This document shows, one piece after another, positions 1 through 5,367 of a DNA stretch of 10,052 bases (position 1 is its first letter; each line of letters begins with the position of its first letter). The translations under genes and the position numbers were made by a program. The notes beneath the pieces were generated by a model that was not told the DNA's origin, did not search any database, and was given only the letters and a program-made list of their open reading frames with translations. The stretch is taken from positions 1 to 10,052 of the forward strand of contig DENL01000035.1 of assembly GCA_002359655.1 (NCBI GenBank), written 5' to 3'. Origin of the DNA: Rickettsiales bacterium UBA2645 (GTDB lineage Bacteria > Pseudomonadota > Alphaproteobacteria > Rickettsiales > UBA1997).

Positions 1-768
1 TCTAGGCATTTGATAATTTCCGTCTTTGTTTTTTATCGCACCAACCTCTTCCCAGAACTCATCGTAGCTAGAGTTTATTCTGCCGTCTTGCTTAGAAAAA
101 ACATGATTCTTGTTTGAAACTGCAACAATATTATCAATCCCAAAACAGCTGGCAAAACTGTAGCAACAATCAAGCAAAGCATATTTTGGACGTAGTCCAT
201 GCAAGCCACGAGTAATATTAACAATTTTAGCTTTGCCAAGAATAGTTCCTTGCAATCCGCCAATTATTAAATTGCTTTGCCCTGAAGAGTTTTTTTCAAA
301 GCTAAAGGTAAGTGTGGTGATTAAATCTTCTTCATCAGTTAAGTGAATTGTTAAGCCGCCTTCGCGCCAATATTTTTCAAGAATTGCCAACTTAAAGTAG
401 CATTTCTGACCATCTTTTCTTACCAGAGTTGAAAAAAGAATTGGTTGATTCAGCAGCAATTTTCTGACCGTTTCAAAGTCAAAAATTTGCGCCATCAAAC
501 TGTAGTGATTTTCTAGCAAAGTCAGTCTTTTTTTAATTCCAAACGAGAAGCTGACATAAGAGCGAATCGGCAGTCCAGCTATGTTCCAAGGTGCTACTTC
601 AAAACCATATTTTTTATAAAATGAATCGATGAATTCCAACCAATGAGTCGCGATTGGATAATAAAGCAAAGAGCGTAGAAAAAACACTCGCGACTTACTA
701 AAACTTCTGTCTTTACGAACTATAGCGGCATACTTCAACAACAGCTGAAGCTTTGGGTTATTTGGCAT
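1..768 (-). CDS. VirK/YbjX (DUF535) family protein, 3' end cut by window edge
   Basis: The reading frame is open from an ATG at 768 to the window edge, giving 256 residues without a stop; only the C-terminus is missing. The sequence shows hallmarks of the DUF535 family: GGLQG at residues 170-174, GLHGLRPK at 188-195, SNKNHV at 218-223 and YDEFWEEVG at 235-243. Family members are about 300 residues, so perhaps 30-50 are lost. Characterised relatives include Shigella VirK and Salmonella VirK, linked to surface protein display and antimicrobial-peptide resistance; the biochemical activity is unknown. I see no signal peptide or clear membrane segment. The ATG at 768 is the first start after an in-frame stop, but it has no good ribosome binding site. 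The gene lies 69 bases downstream of dps on the same strand and could be read with it. Family assignment is firm; function here is open. Confidence 0.85.
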   Translation of the reverse strand, partial: MPNNPKLQLLLKYAAIVRKDRSFSKSRVFFLRSLLYYPIATHWLEFIDSFYKKYGFEVAPWNIAGLPIRSYVSFSFGIKKRLTLLENHYSLMAQIFDFETVRKLLLNQPILFSTLVRKDGQKCYFKLAILEKYWREGGLTIHLTDEEDLITTLTFSFEKNSSGQSNLIIGGLQGTILGKAKIVNITRGLHGLRPKYALLDCCYSFASCFGIDNIVAVSNKNHVFSKQDGRINSSYDEFWEEVGAIKNKDGNYQMPR

Positions 769-837
769 TTGGTAACGAGAATAGCTTGATATTGTAGAAG
801 AGACGATTTTTTACTTAAGTCTTAAACTTTGCTTAAA

Positions 838-1275
838 TTAAAGAGAAGATTTCAGCATCCAAATTGCTTTTTCATGAACCGTTAATCTACCAATAAAAAT
901 ATCAGCCGTGACTTCGTCGATTTCTTCTTGAGCAGTTTTAATGCCTTTTTTTAACCCATCAGTCAAAACTTCGTGACCAGAAATCAAATCTTGGATCATA
1001 TTTTTATGATCAAAATTTTTATTGCCGCTTTTGATTTTGCTTAATTTTTGAAAATTCTCAAAAGTGCCTTCAACTTTTGAGCCTAGAGCTCTGATACGCT
1101 CAGCAATTTCATCAATCGCATCTGCCAATTCTTCATATTGAGCGCCGAATAACTCATGCAAAGATTTAAAATTTTCACCAACCACATTCCAGTGATAGTT
1201 TTGTAACTTCAAAGACAAGATATAAGAGTCAGCTAAAATTTTCTCTAAAATTTCTAAGGTTTTATGGTTTTTCAT
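838..1275 (-). CDS. dps: Dps-family DNA-binding ferritin-like protein
   Basis: A 145-residue Dps miniferritin. Dps proteins form 12-subunit shells that oxidise ferrous iron with peroxide, store it, and often bind DNA, protecting cytoplasm and nucleoid from Fenton chemistry. The ferroxidase signature is recognisable: H28 in NYHWNV, H40 in SLHEL, then D55 and E59 in DEIAER, with the same spacing as H51, H63, D78 and E82 of E. coli Dps. The residue matching the fifth ligand, D67 of E. coli, is G44 here. The C-terminus HEKAIWMLKSSL is a normal family ending, so the gene looks complete. The N-terminus is short with few lysines, so DNA binding through a basic tail is uncertain. An AGGAG lies at 1281-1285, five bases before the ATG. 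It sits downstream of ahpD in a peroxide-defence cluster. A 44-bp imperfect palindrome lies just upstream and may affect its expression. Confidence 0.95.
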   Translation of the reverse strand: MKNHKTLEILEKILADSYILSLKLQNYHWNVVGENFKSLHELFGAQYEELADAIDEIAERIRALGSKVEGTFENFQKLSKIKSGNKNFDHKNMIQDLISGHEVLTDGLKKGIKTAQEEIDEVTADIFIGRLTVHEKAIWMLKSSL

Positions 1276-1298
1276 AATTACTCCTGATTTTCGATTAT

Positions 1299-1342
1299 TA
1301 TACCAAATCTAAACTCTATCGATAGTAAGTTGATTTGGTATA
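1299..1342. repeat. 44-bp imperfect palindrome upstream of dps
   Basis: The outer arms, 1299-1309 and 1332-1342, are perfect 11-bp inverted repeats (TATACCAAATC and its complement). A perfect 10-bp palindrome CTATCGATAG at 1316-1325 sits on the same centre. In all, 17 of 22 positions pair. It begins 24 bases before the dps start, so it lies in the dps leader or promoter. It may be an operator, an mRNA hairpin or a palindromic insertion; the sequence alone does not decide. Confidence 0.7.
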
Positions 1343-1349
1343 AGGGGAT

Positions 1350-1380
1350 CCCCGCAAAGCGGGGCGTGCCTAGTGGCACG
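1350..1380 (+). repeat. Double-hairpin element, copy 1
   Basis: Two adjacent hairpins stand out in AT-rich DNA. The first is CCCCGC-AAA-GCGGGG (1350-1364). The second is CGTGCC-TAGT-GGCACG (1365-1380). A related 31-base element lies in opposite orientation at 2063-2093, matching at 25 of 31 positions with the same layout. GGGGAT at 1344-1349 precedes it, so the first CCCC has an alternative pairing partner. It lies in the ahpD-dps gap and would be in an intercistronic mRNA if the two genes are cotranscribed. Confidence 0.75.
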
Positions 1381-1396
1381 TTAAGAAATTAATTAT

Positions 1397-1421
1397 ACCA
1401 AATCTAAAATTTAGATTTGGT
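1397..1421. repeat. Near-perfect 25-bp palindrome overlapping the ahpD stop
   Basis: ACCAAATCTAAA (1397-1408) and its exact complement (1410-1421) are separated by one base. The left arm repeats the sequence at 1302-1313 except for its flanks. The palindrome supplies the last codons (H-Q-I) and the stop codon of ahpD. A 12-bp AT-rich stem with almost no loop is more cruciform- or operator-like than terminator-like. Confidence 0.75.
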
Positions 1422-1938
1422 GTAGAACTTGGGCTGCAGAATTTACTACAGCAGCAATTTTTGCTACCATTTGAACTTGGGTTTTGGAAATGCCATGCTT
1501 AATCAATTGATTAGCATGAGCATCAATACACATACCGCAACCATTAATTATTGAAGCAGCAAGGGCAAATATTTCAAAGTCATTTTTATCAATGCCATGA
1601 TTTGCAATACCTTGCATTCTAAGTCCCGCCGGCATTTGCGCATATTCTTTGTCAGAGCTAATATGCAAAAAACGATAATAAATATTATTCATTCCCATCA
1701 AAGCAGCGGCGGTTTTAACAGCCTTTATCTCAGCTTCTGACAAAATATTTTGCACTTCATTTTTCAAAACTTCGATCAAAGTTTTTTGTTTTGCTACGTA
1801 AGCAGATGTTAAAGCGGCGCCAAAAATTTGCTTAAGCGTTAATACTTGATTTTCCTGACTGAGCAAGCTGCTTAAATTTATTTTTACATCTTTGGCATAA
1901 TCAGGAATTGCTGATTTTAATTCTTCTAAATTTTGCAT
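1411..1938 (-). CDS. ahpD: Alkyl hydroperoxidase AhpD (carboxymuconolactone decarboxylase fold)
   Basis: A 175-residue AhpD, close to the length of the Mycobacterium tuberculosis protein. AhpD is a cytoplasmic CMD-fold thiol protein that reduces oxidised AhpC and has weak peroxidase activity. The catalytic set is visible: E122, then C134-G-M-C137 and H141, with the same spacing as E118, C130, C133 and H137 of the mycobacterial enzyme. The histidine between the cysteines there is M136 here; GCGMC is, to my recollection, common in proteobacterial AhpD. It lies downstream of ahpC on the same strand across a 199-base gap full of hairpins, so the two may be cotranscribed or separately controlled. 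The ATG at 1938 lacks a clear ribosome binding site. An imperfect AT-rich inverted repeat (1953-1961 with 1968-1976) lies just upstream. The C-terminal HQI and stop fall within the palindrome at 1397-1421. Confidence 0.93.
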   Translation of the reverse strand: MQNLEELKSAIPDYAKDVKINLSSLLSQENQVLTLKQIFGAALTSAYVAKQKTLIEVLKNEVQNILSEAEIKAVKTAAALMGMNNIYYRFLHISSDKEYAQMPAGLRMQGIANHGIDKNDFEIFALAASIINGCGMCIDAHANQLIKHGISKTQVQMVAKIAAVVNSAAQVLHQI

Positions 1939-1989
1939 TTTTTATCTGATTTAAATTCGAATCTAAGTTTGAATTTGGTTAATATTTGA

Positions 1990-2024
1990 GTTACCAAACC
2001 CAGAGTAAATTTGGGTTTGGTAAC
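1990..2024. repeat. Inverted repeat, 13-bp arms, in the ahpC-ahpD gap
   Basis: GTTACCAAACCCA (1990-2002) and its exact complement (2012-2024) enclose a nine-base loop. The core ACCAAA resembles the arms of the palindromes at 1299-1342 and 1397-1421, so the same kind of inverted repeat accompanies both copies of the double-hairpin element. It starts 52 bases upstream of ahpD. Confidence 0.7.
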
Positions 2025-2040
2025 AGATTTATTTTGGCCT

Positions 2041-2057
2041 TTATCCCTTCGGGATAA
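2041..2057. repeat. Short hairpin next to double-hairpin copy 2
   Basis: TTATCCC-TTC-GGGATAA is a perfect 7-bp stem with a three-base loop. It lies immediately beside the element at 2063-2093 and is part of a run of hairpins filling most of the ahpC-ahpD gap. Confidence 0.6.
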
Positions 2058-2062
2058 GCCAT

Positions 2063-2093
2063 CGTGGTACGAGCCACTCCCCGCGTTGCGGGG
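2063..2093 (-). repeat. Double-hairpin element, copy 2 (inverted)
   Basis: Read on the minus strand, this gives CCCCGC-AAC-GCGGGG followed by A-GTGG-CTCGTA-CCAC-G. It has the same layout as copy 1 at 1350-1380 and matches it at 25 of 31 positions. In the second stem one C-G pair of copy 1 is a G-C pair here, a compensatory double change. The outermost and innermost pairs of that stem are lost in this copy. Confidence 0.75.
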
Positions 2094-2099
2094 AAGCAC

Positions 2100-2128
2100 A
2101 ACCCGTATGTCGAAGGGACATACGGGTT
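2100..2128. repeat. 12-bp stem hairpin just after ahpC
   Basis: AACCCGTATGTC (2100-2111) pairs exactly with 2117-2128 across a five-base loop, starting nine bases after the ahpC stop. A T-rich run (2127-2139) follows on the plus strand, while on the ahpC strand the hairpin is followed by GTGCTTCCCC. It is therefore a poor classical terminator for ahpC and might instead protect the ahpC mRNA 3' end. Confidence 0.6.
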
Positions 2129-2137
2129 TATTTTTTA

Positions 2138-2674
2138 TTACACTTTTATAACTTCATCGCCTTTTTTCCAATTGCATGGACAAAGCTCGTCAGTTTGCAG
2201 CGCATCCAAAACACGCAATACTTCAGTAGGATTTCTACCAACGCTTAAATCAGTCACATAAACAAACCTGATCAAGCCTTCTGGATCAACGATAAAAGTC
2301 GCACGTTGTGCCACACCCTCATCTTTATCTAAAATTCCAAGCGCTTGTGAAAGATCGCGTTTTACGTCAGAATACATTGGAAATGGTAGATTTTTTAATT
2401 CTTCCTTTTGCCCTCTCCAAGCCAAATGGACAAATTCTGAATCAGTGCTGACACCAATTACTTGAGCATCTCGATCTTTAAATTGCTCATTTAGTTTACC
2501 AAATTCGGCAATTTCAGTTGGACAAACAAAGGTAAAATCTTTCGGCCAGAAGAAAACAACCAACCATTTCCCTTTGTAGGTTGCATTGTTGATATCAATA
2601 AAAGCATCGTGAACATCATTAGTCACAACCGCTTTGCCGCTGAACTGCGGAAATACATCTTTTATTCCTAACAT
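2138..2674 (-). CDS. ahpC: Alkyl hydroperoxide reductase C, 2-Cys peroxiredoxin
   Basis: A 178-residue cytoplasmic peroxiredoxin that reduces hydrogen peroxide and organic hydroperoxides through cysteine chemistry. The peroxidatic centre is F47-T-F-V-C51-P-T-E, with P44 and T48 also in place, and the supporting arginine is R124 in QRATF. The C-terminus carries DELCPCNW with C165 and C167. This two-cysteine ending is known from M. tuberculosis AhpC, which is recycled by AhpD rather than by AhpF; the nearby ahpD and the lack of ahpF here agree. A strong AGGAGT (2679-2684) precedes the ATG. The gene is divergent from oxyR, and a good OxyR-type site abuts its inferred promoter, so peroxide induction is expected. 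Length and motifs are normal. Confidence 0.96.
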   Translation of the reverse strand: MLGIKDVFPQFSGKAVVTNDVHDAFIDINNATYKGKWLVVFFWPKDFTFVCPTEIAEFGKLNEQFKDRDAQVIGVSTDSEFVHLAWRGQKEELKNLPFPMYSDVKRDLSQALGILDKDEGVAQRATFIVDPEGLIRFVYVTDLSVGRNPTEVLRVLDALQTDELCPCNWKKGDEVIKV

Positions 2675-2742
2675 TTTTACTCCTTTTAATTTTTTAAAAT
2701 TTCGAATTATTTTTAATTAAAAAATAAATCTTGGTTGCGCAA

Positions 2743-2771
2743 ATTATTCTTAGTTCTTAATAAGAGAAATT
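2743..2771 (-). promoter_or_regulatory. Candidate ahpC promoter
   Basis: On the minus strand AATAAT (2743-2748) matches a -10 hexamer at five of six bases. Seventeen bases upstream lies a poor -35, AATTTC (2766-2771), which overlaps the edge of the predicted OxyR site at 2769-2805. A weak -35 touching the activator site is what an OxyR-activated promoter should look like. In AT-rich DNA the -10 match alone is weak evidence. Confidence 0.35.
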
Positions 2772-2805
2772 GATTGATATGATTAATTTAATAGTTTTTA
2801 ACTAT
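2769..2805. promoter_or_regulatory. Predicted OxyR binding site between ahpC and oxyR
   Basis: The right half, 2791-2805, reads ATAGTTTTTAACTAT and fits every fixed position of the OxyR consensus ATAG-n-t-nnn-a-n-CTAT. At the expected 22-base offset the left half, 2769-2783, reads ATTGATTGATATGAT and fits only partly. The right half runs over the first two bases of the oxyR ATG, suggesting autorepression, while the left half abuts the inferred ahpC promoter. Confidence 0.6.
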
Positions 2806-3664
2806 GAACATTCGCGACTTAAAATATCTGATTGCCGTTGCTAAAGAACAACATTTCGCCCGCGCTGCTGAAAAATCTTTCGTGTCTCAACCAACGCTGA
2901 GTATGCAAATAAAAAAATTGGAAGATGAGCTCGGTGTGCAAATTTTTGAACGCTCACAGAAAAATTTTCTAATCACCAAAGTTGGTGCAGAAATTATTAA
3001 AAAAGCCGAAATAATTTTACGCGAAGCTGAAGAAATAAAAAATATTGCCAAAAACTCTCTCGATCCGATGAGCGGCGAGCTCAGAATTGGAGCTTTTCCA
3101 ACCCTTGCCGCTTATTTTTTTCCTAAAATTATTAAAAAAATTTCTAAAGAATTTCGCAAACTAAAATTATTATTAGTTGAAGAAAAAACCGAAACACTTT
3201 TAGGGAAATTAAAAAGTGGTGAAATCGACGCCGCCTTTATTGCCATGCCTTGCCAAGATGATGGCTTGGAAAATAAAAAAATTTTCAGTGAAGAATTTTT
3301 ATTAGCAGTTTCACAAAAACATCAGCTAGCTAAGAAAAAAAACATTCAAACTAAAGACTTAAAAGGTTTGGAATTAATGTTATTAGAAGATGGGCATTGC
3401 CTGCGAGATCAAGCTCTAGAAGCTTGTTCGATGCTTGGTACTTTCGAGCAACAAGATTTTCGTGCCAGTAGTTTAGAAACTTTACGTCAGATGGTAATTT
3501 CCAATTCCGGCATAACTTTAATGCCCGAAATCGCCGCAAGAAAAGAGGATAAAATTTCTTATATTAAAATCATCAATGCTCCAAGACGCACGATTGGACT
3601 TTACTGGCGAGTAACTTCCAGCCGTAAAGAATTGATGAAAGAAATCGTTAAAATTTCTTCTTAA
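2804..3664 (+). CDS. oxyR: Peroxide-sensing LysR-family regulator OxyR
   Basis: A 286-residue LysR-type regulator. The winged helix-turn-helix lies at about residues 1-60 (FARAAEKSFVSQPTLSMQIKKLEDELG), followed by the substrate-type regulatory domain from about 90. The OxyR signature LEDGHCLRDQALEAC puts cysteines at positions 199 and 208, the same numbers as the redox pair of E. coli OxyR, which forms a disulfide on peroxide exposure and switches transcription. SLETLRQMVISNSGITLMP also matches OxyR. It is slightly shorter than E. coli OxyR (305), with the difference at the C-terminus. It is divergent from ahpC, and a predicted OxyR site overlaps its own start codon, suggesting autorepression plus ahpC activation. 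No ribosome binding site precedes the ATG, so translation may be inefficient or the message nearly leaderless. Downstream it converges with sucB. Confidence 0.95.
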   Translation: MNIRDLKYLIAVAKEQHFARAAEKSFVSQPTLSMQIKKLEDELGVQIFERSQKNFLITKVGAEIIKKAEIILREAEEIKNIAKNSLDPMSGELRIGAFPTLAAYFFPKIIKKISKEFRKLKLLLVEEKTETLLGKLKSGEIDAAFIAMPCQDDGLENKKIFSEEFLLAVSQKHQLAKKKNIQTKDLKGLELMLLEDGHCLRDQALEACSMLGTFEQQDFRASSLETLRQMVISNSGITLMPEIAARKEDKISYIKIINAPRRTIGLYWRVTSSRKELMKEIVKISS

Positions 3665-3671
3665 AAAATAA

Positions 3672-3706
3672 AAATCCCTGCTTTTAAAAAATAAAAGCAG
3701 GGATTT
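3672..3706 (-). terminator. Hairpin terminator between oxyR and sucB
   Basis: A perfect 14-bp stem, AAATCCCTGCTTTT (3672-3685) with 3693-3706, has a seven-base loop. On the minus strand it is followed by a long T-rich run, so it should end sucB transcription strongly. On the plus strand it starts seven bases after the oxyR stop and the stem itself ends in TTT, so it probably serves oxyR too. Confidence 0.85.
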
Positions 3707-3737
3707 GATAAAAATTTGTTAATCAACCTGATAAACT

Positions 3738-3761
3738 AAAATTTTTCACACGAAAAATTTT
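3738..3761. repeat. AT-rich hairpin after sucB
   Basis: AAAATTTTTC (3738-3747) pairs perfectly with 3752-3761 across the loop ACAC. It starts six bases after the sucB stop. The stem has a single G-C pair, so it is weak alone; it may help the stronger terminator at 3672-3706. Confidence 0.45.
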
Positions 3762-3767
3762 ACCATC

Positions 3768-4931
3768 TTACATATCCAAAACCAAACGACGCGGATCTTC
3801 TAGCAATTCTTTCACCCTAACTAAGAAAGTTACCGCTTCTTTACCATCAATAATTCTGTGATCATAAGAAAGCGCCAGATACATCATCGGACGAATTTTG
3901 ATTTCACCTGCAACAACCATCGGTCTTTCTTGAATTTTGTGCATGCCAAGAATTGCTGATTGCGGCGGATTGATGATCGGCGTTGACATCAGAGAACCGT
4001 AAACTCCACCATTTGAAATGGTAAAAGTGGCACCAGTCAAATCAGGAATTGTCAACTTTCCGTCACGTGCTTTCACGCCAAGATCTGCTATTCCTTTTTC
4101 AATTGCAGCTAAATTTAAATGATCCGCCTCACGCAAAACAGGAACTACCAAGCCTTGCGGAGAGCCAACTGCAACGCCAATATCGTAAAAATTTTTGTAA
4201 ATAATATCGGTGCCGTCAATTTCAGCATTAACTGCTGGAAGCTCTTTTAAAGCCGTAACACAAGCTTTGACAAAGAAAGACATAAAACCAAGTTTTGCAC
4301 CGTGTTTCTTCTCGAAAGCTTCTTTATATTGGGCACGCAGAGCCATAACTTCAGTCATATCTACTTCGTTGAAAGTAGTTAGGATTGCCGCAGTATTTTG
4401 AGATTCTTTCAAACGCTCGGCAATTTTTTGGCGTAGCTTTGACATTTTAACGCGCTCAGTTGGCTTAGAGCCAGCAACTGCAGGAATAGATTTAACAGGA
4501 GCAGAGCCTGAAGAAATCACTTCCAAAACATCGCCTTTAGTAACGCGACCATCTTTACCAGTTCCAGAAATTACAGAAGTATCGACATTATTCTCTGCTG
4601 CTAATTTTTTTGGCGCTGGAGAAAGTGGCAAAGAAGAGTTTGTGGATTGTGCAGGAGCTGCAGCAATTGGAGCGGATTTAACTGTAGCAGCGCCACCTTC
4701 AGACATTAAAGCAATCAAATCGCCAACTTTTACATTGTCGCCTTCTTTTACTTTTAAATCAGAAATTACTCCGTTTGCTGGCGCGTTAACTTCCAAAGTA
4801 ACTTTGTCAGTTTCGAGCTCGACGATTAGCTCATCAGCTTTTACAGCGTCACCAACTTTTTTGTGAAGCTTAGCAATTGCAGCTTCTGATACTGATTCTC
4901 CAAGCGCTGGAACTTTGATTTCGATGGTCAT
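3768..4931 (-). CDS. sucB: 2-oxoglutarate dehydrogenase E2, dihydrolipoyl succinyltransferase
   Basis: A 387-residue E2o, the core of the 2-oxoglutarate dehydrogenase complex, which moves the succinyl group from E1-bound thiamine to CoA through a swinging lipoyl arm in the TCA cycle. Order of parts: lipoyl domain at 1-78 with the lipoylated lysine K43 in ETDKVTLEV; an Ala/Pro/Ser-rich linker; a peripheral-subunit-binding domain at about 104-140 (KKLAAENNVDTSVISGTGKDGRVTKGDVLE); and the acyltransferase domain from about 160, with catalytic H358 and D362 in SYDHRIIDG. The usual family length is about 400. GGAG at 4936-4939 precedes the ATG. It is the last gene of the suc operon, 17 bases after a small membrane-protein gene and followed by a strong terminator. 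No lpd gene follows, so E3 must be encoded elsewhere. Confidence 0.96.
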   Translation of the reverse strand: MTIEIKVPALGESVSEAAIAKLHKKVGDAVKADELIVELETDKVTLEVNAPANGVISDLKVKEGDNVKVGDLIALMSEGGAATVKSAPIAAAPAQSTNSSLPLSPAPKKLAAENNVDTSVISGTGKDGRVTKGDVLEVISSGSAPVKSIPAVAGSKPTERVKMSKLRQKIAERLKESQNTAAILTTFNEVDMTEVMALRAQYKEAFEKKHGAKLGFMSFFVKACVTALKELPAVNAEIDGTDIIYKNFYDIGVAVGSPQGLVVPVLREADHLNLAAIEKGIADLGVKARDGKLTIPDLTGATFTISNGGVYGSLMSTPIINPPQSAILGMHKIQERPMVVAGEIKIRPMMYLALSYDHRIIDGKEAVTFLVRVKELLEDPRRLVLDM

Positions 4932-4948
4932 GTTTCTCCGATTTTAAA

Positions 4949-5098
4949 TTAAGCTTTTTTGGTTTTAGTTTTTTTACGAGTTTTTTTATAGTCATCTTTA
5001 TCAAGATCATACATAACCCAAATTGACATTAAACCGAACGCCAGGGCGAGTGACATGATAAAATAGGCAAAAAACTCAACGTTGAATTCGTTATTCAT
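4949..5098 (-). CDS. Small single-helix membrane protein, 49 residues
   Basis: The reading frame gives an acidic/polar N-terminus (MNNEFNVEFF), one hydrophobic helix at about residues 8-30 ending in W27 and Y30, an acidic stretch DLDKDD, and a strongly basic tail with many lysines. AAGGAG (5109-5114) lies ten bases before the ATG. The start overlaps the stop of the upstream 76-codon gene by eight bases (ATGAATAA), a sign of translational coupling. It ends 17 bases before sucB. I do not recognise a family. Size, one helix and a basic tail recall CcmD or other small complex-associated proteins, but no specific motif supports this. A basic cytoplasmic tail is inferred from the positive-inside rule. 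The ribosome binding site, coupling and tight spacing make it a likely real gene. Confidence 0.65.
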   Translation of the reverse strand: MNNEFNVEFFAYFIMSLALAFGLMSIWVMYDLDKDDYKKTRKKTKTKKA

Positions 5099-5321
5099 AA
5101 TTATCTAACTCCTTTATTTTGAGTTTAACTTTTAAAAAGAAAGCAAAGGCAATTGTAGATAAAATAACACATAGGACGTAGAGAAAAATTACCACAGCAA
5201 ATGATAAGGTAACTTTATTACTCCAAGTCCAACTCGAGATCGAGCTTATAATTGCTACCAGCAATGTTAATAATAATTTTTCGAGTCCGATTTCCTCTTT
5301 TATTCTATCCTTTGTTTTCAT
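5091..5321 (-). CDS. Small two-helix membrane protein, 76 residues
   Basis: A 76-residue hypothetical protein with a charged N-terminus (MKTKDRIKEEIGLEK), a first hydrophobic segment at about 15-32, a short polar turn around SNKV, and a second at about 38-63, followed by a charged tail KVKLKIKELDNYE. Both ends are probably cytoplasmic. Similar short two-helix proteins of unknown function occur in many bacteria, but I cannot name a family. It lies 46 bases downstream of sucA on the same strand and overlaps the next small gene by eight bases. No clear ribosome binding site precedes its ATG. Its place between sucA and sucB is unusual, since these two are normally adjacent. A link to the dehydrogenase is only suggested by position. 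Confidence 0.6.
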   Translation of the reverse strand: MKTKDRIKEEIGLEKLLLTLLVAIISSISSWTWSNKVTLSFAVVIFLYVLCVILSTIAFAFFLKVKLKIKELDNYE

Positions 5322-5367
5322 GCGGTGAACTGAAAGTGGTGTTAAAAATTTCTACTTAAAACTTAAA

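Noticed and set aside
75..263. 62-codon minus-strand frame with hydrophobic content
   Set aside because: It lies in another frame inside the VirK/YbjX gene, whose motifs match the family across this stretch.
1316..1325. CTATCGATAG as a possible OxyR site for dps
   Set aside because: OxyR sites need ATAG and CTAT in the order ATAG-N7-CTAT or CTAT-N7-ATAG; here CTAT and ATAG are two bases apart, so the spacing is wrong.
1299..2128. CRISPR-like array of repeats
   Set aside because: The repeats are palindromes of differing length with irregular spacing and no uniform spacers, and no cas gene is present.
2064..2261. 65-codon plus-strand frame starting in the hairpin region
   Set aside because: Most of it is antisense to the ahpC 3' end, and the rest is made of hairpin sequence; no ribosome binding site.
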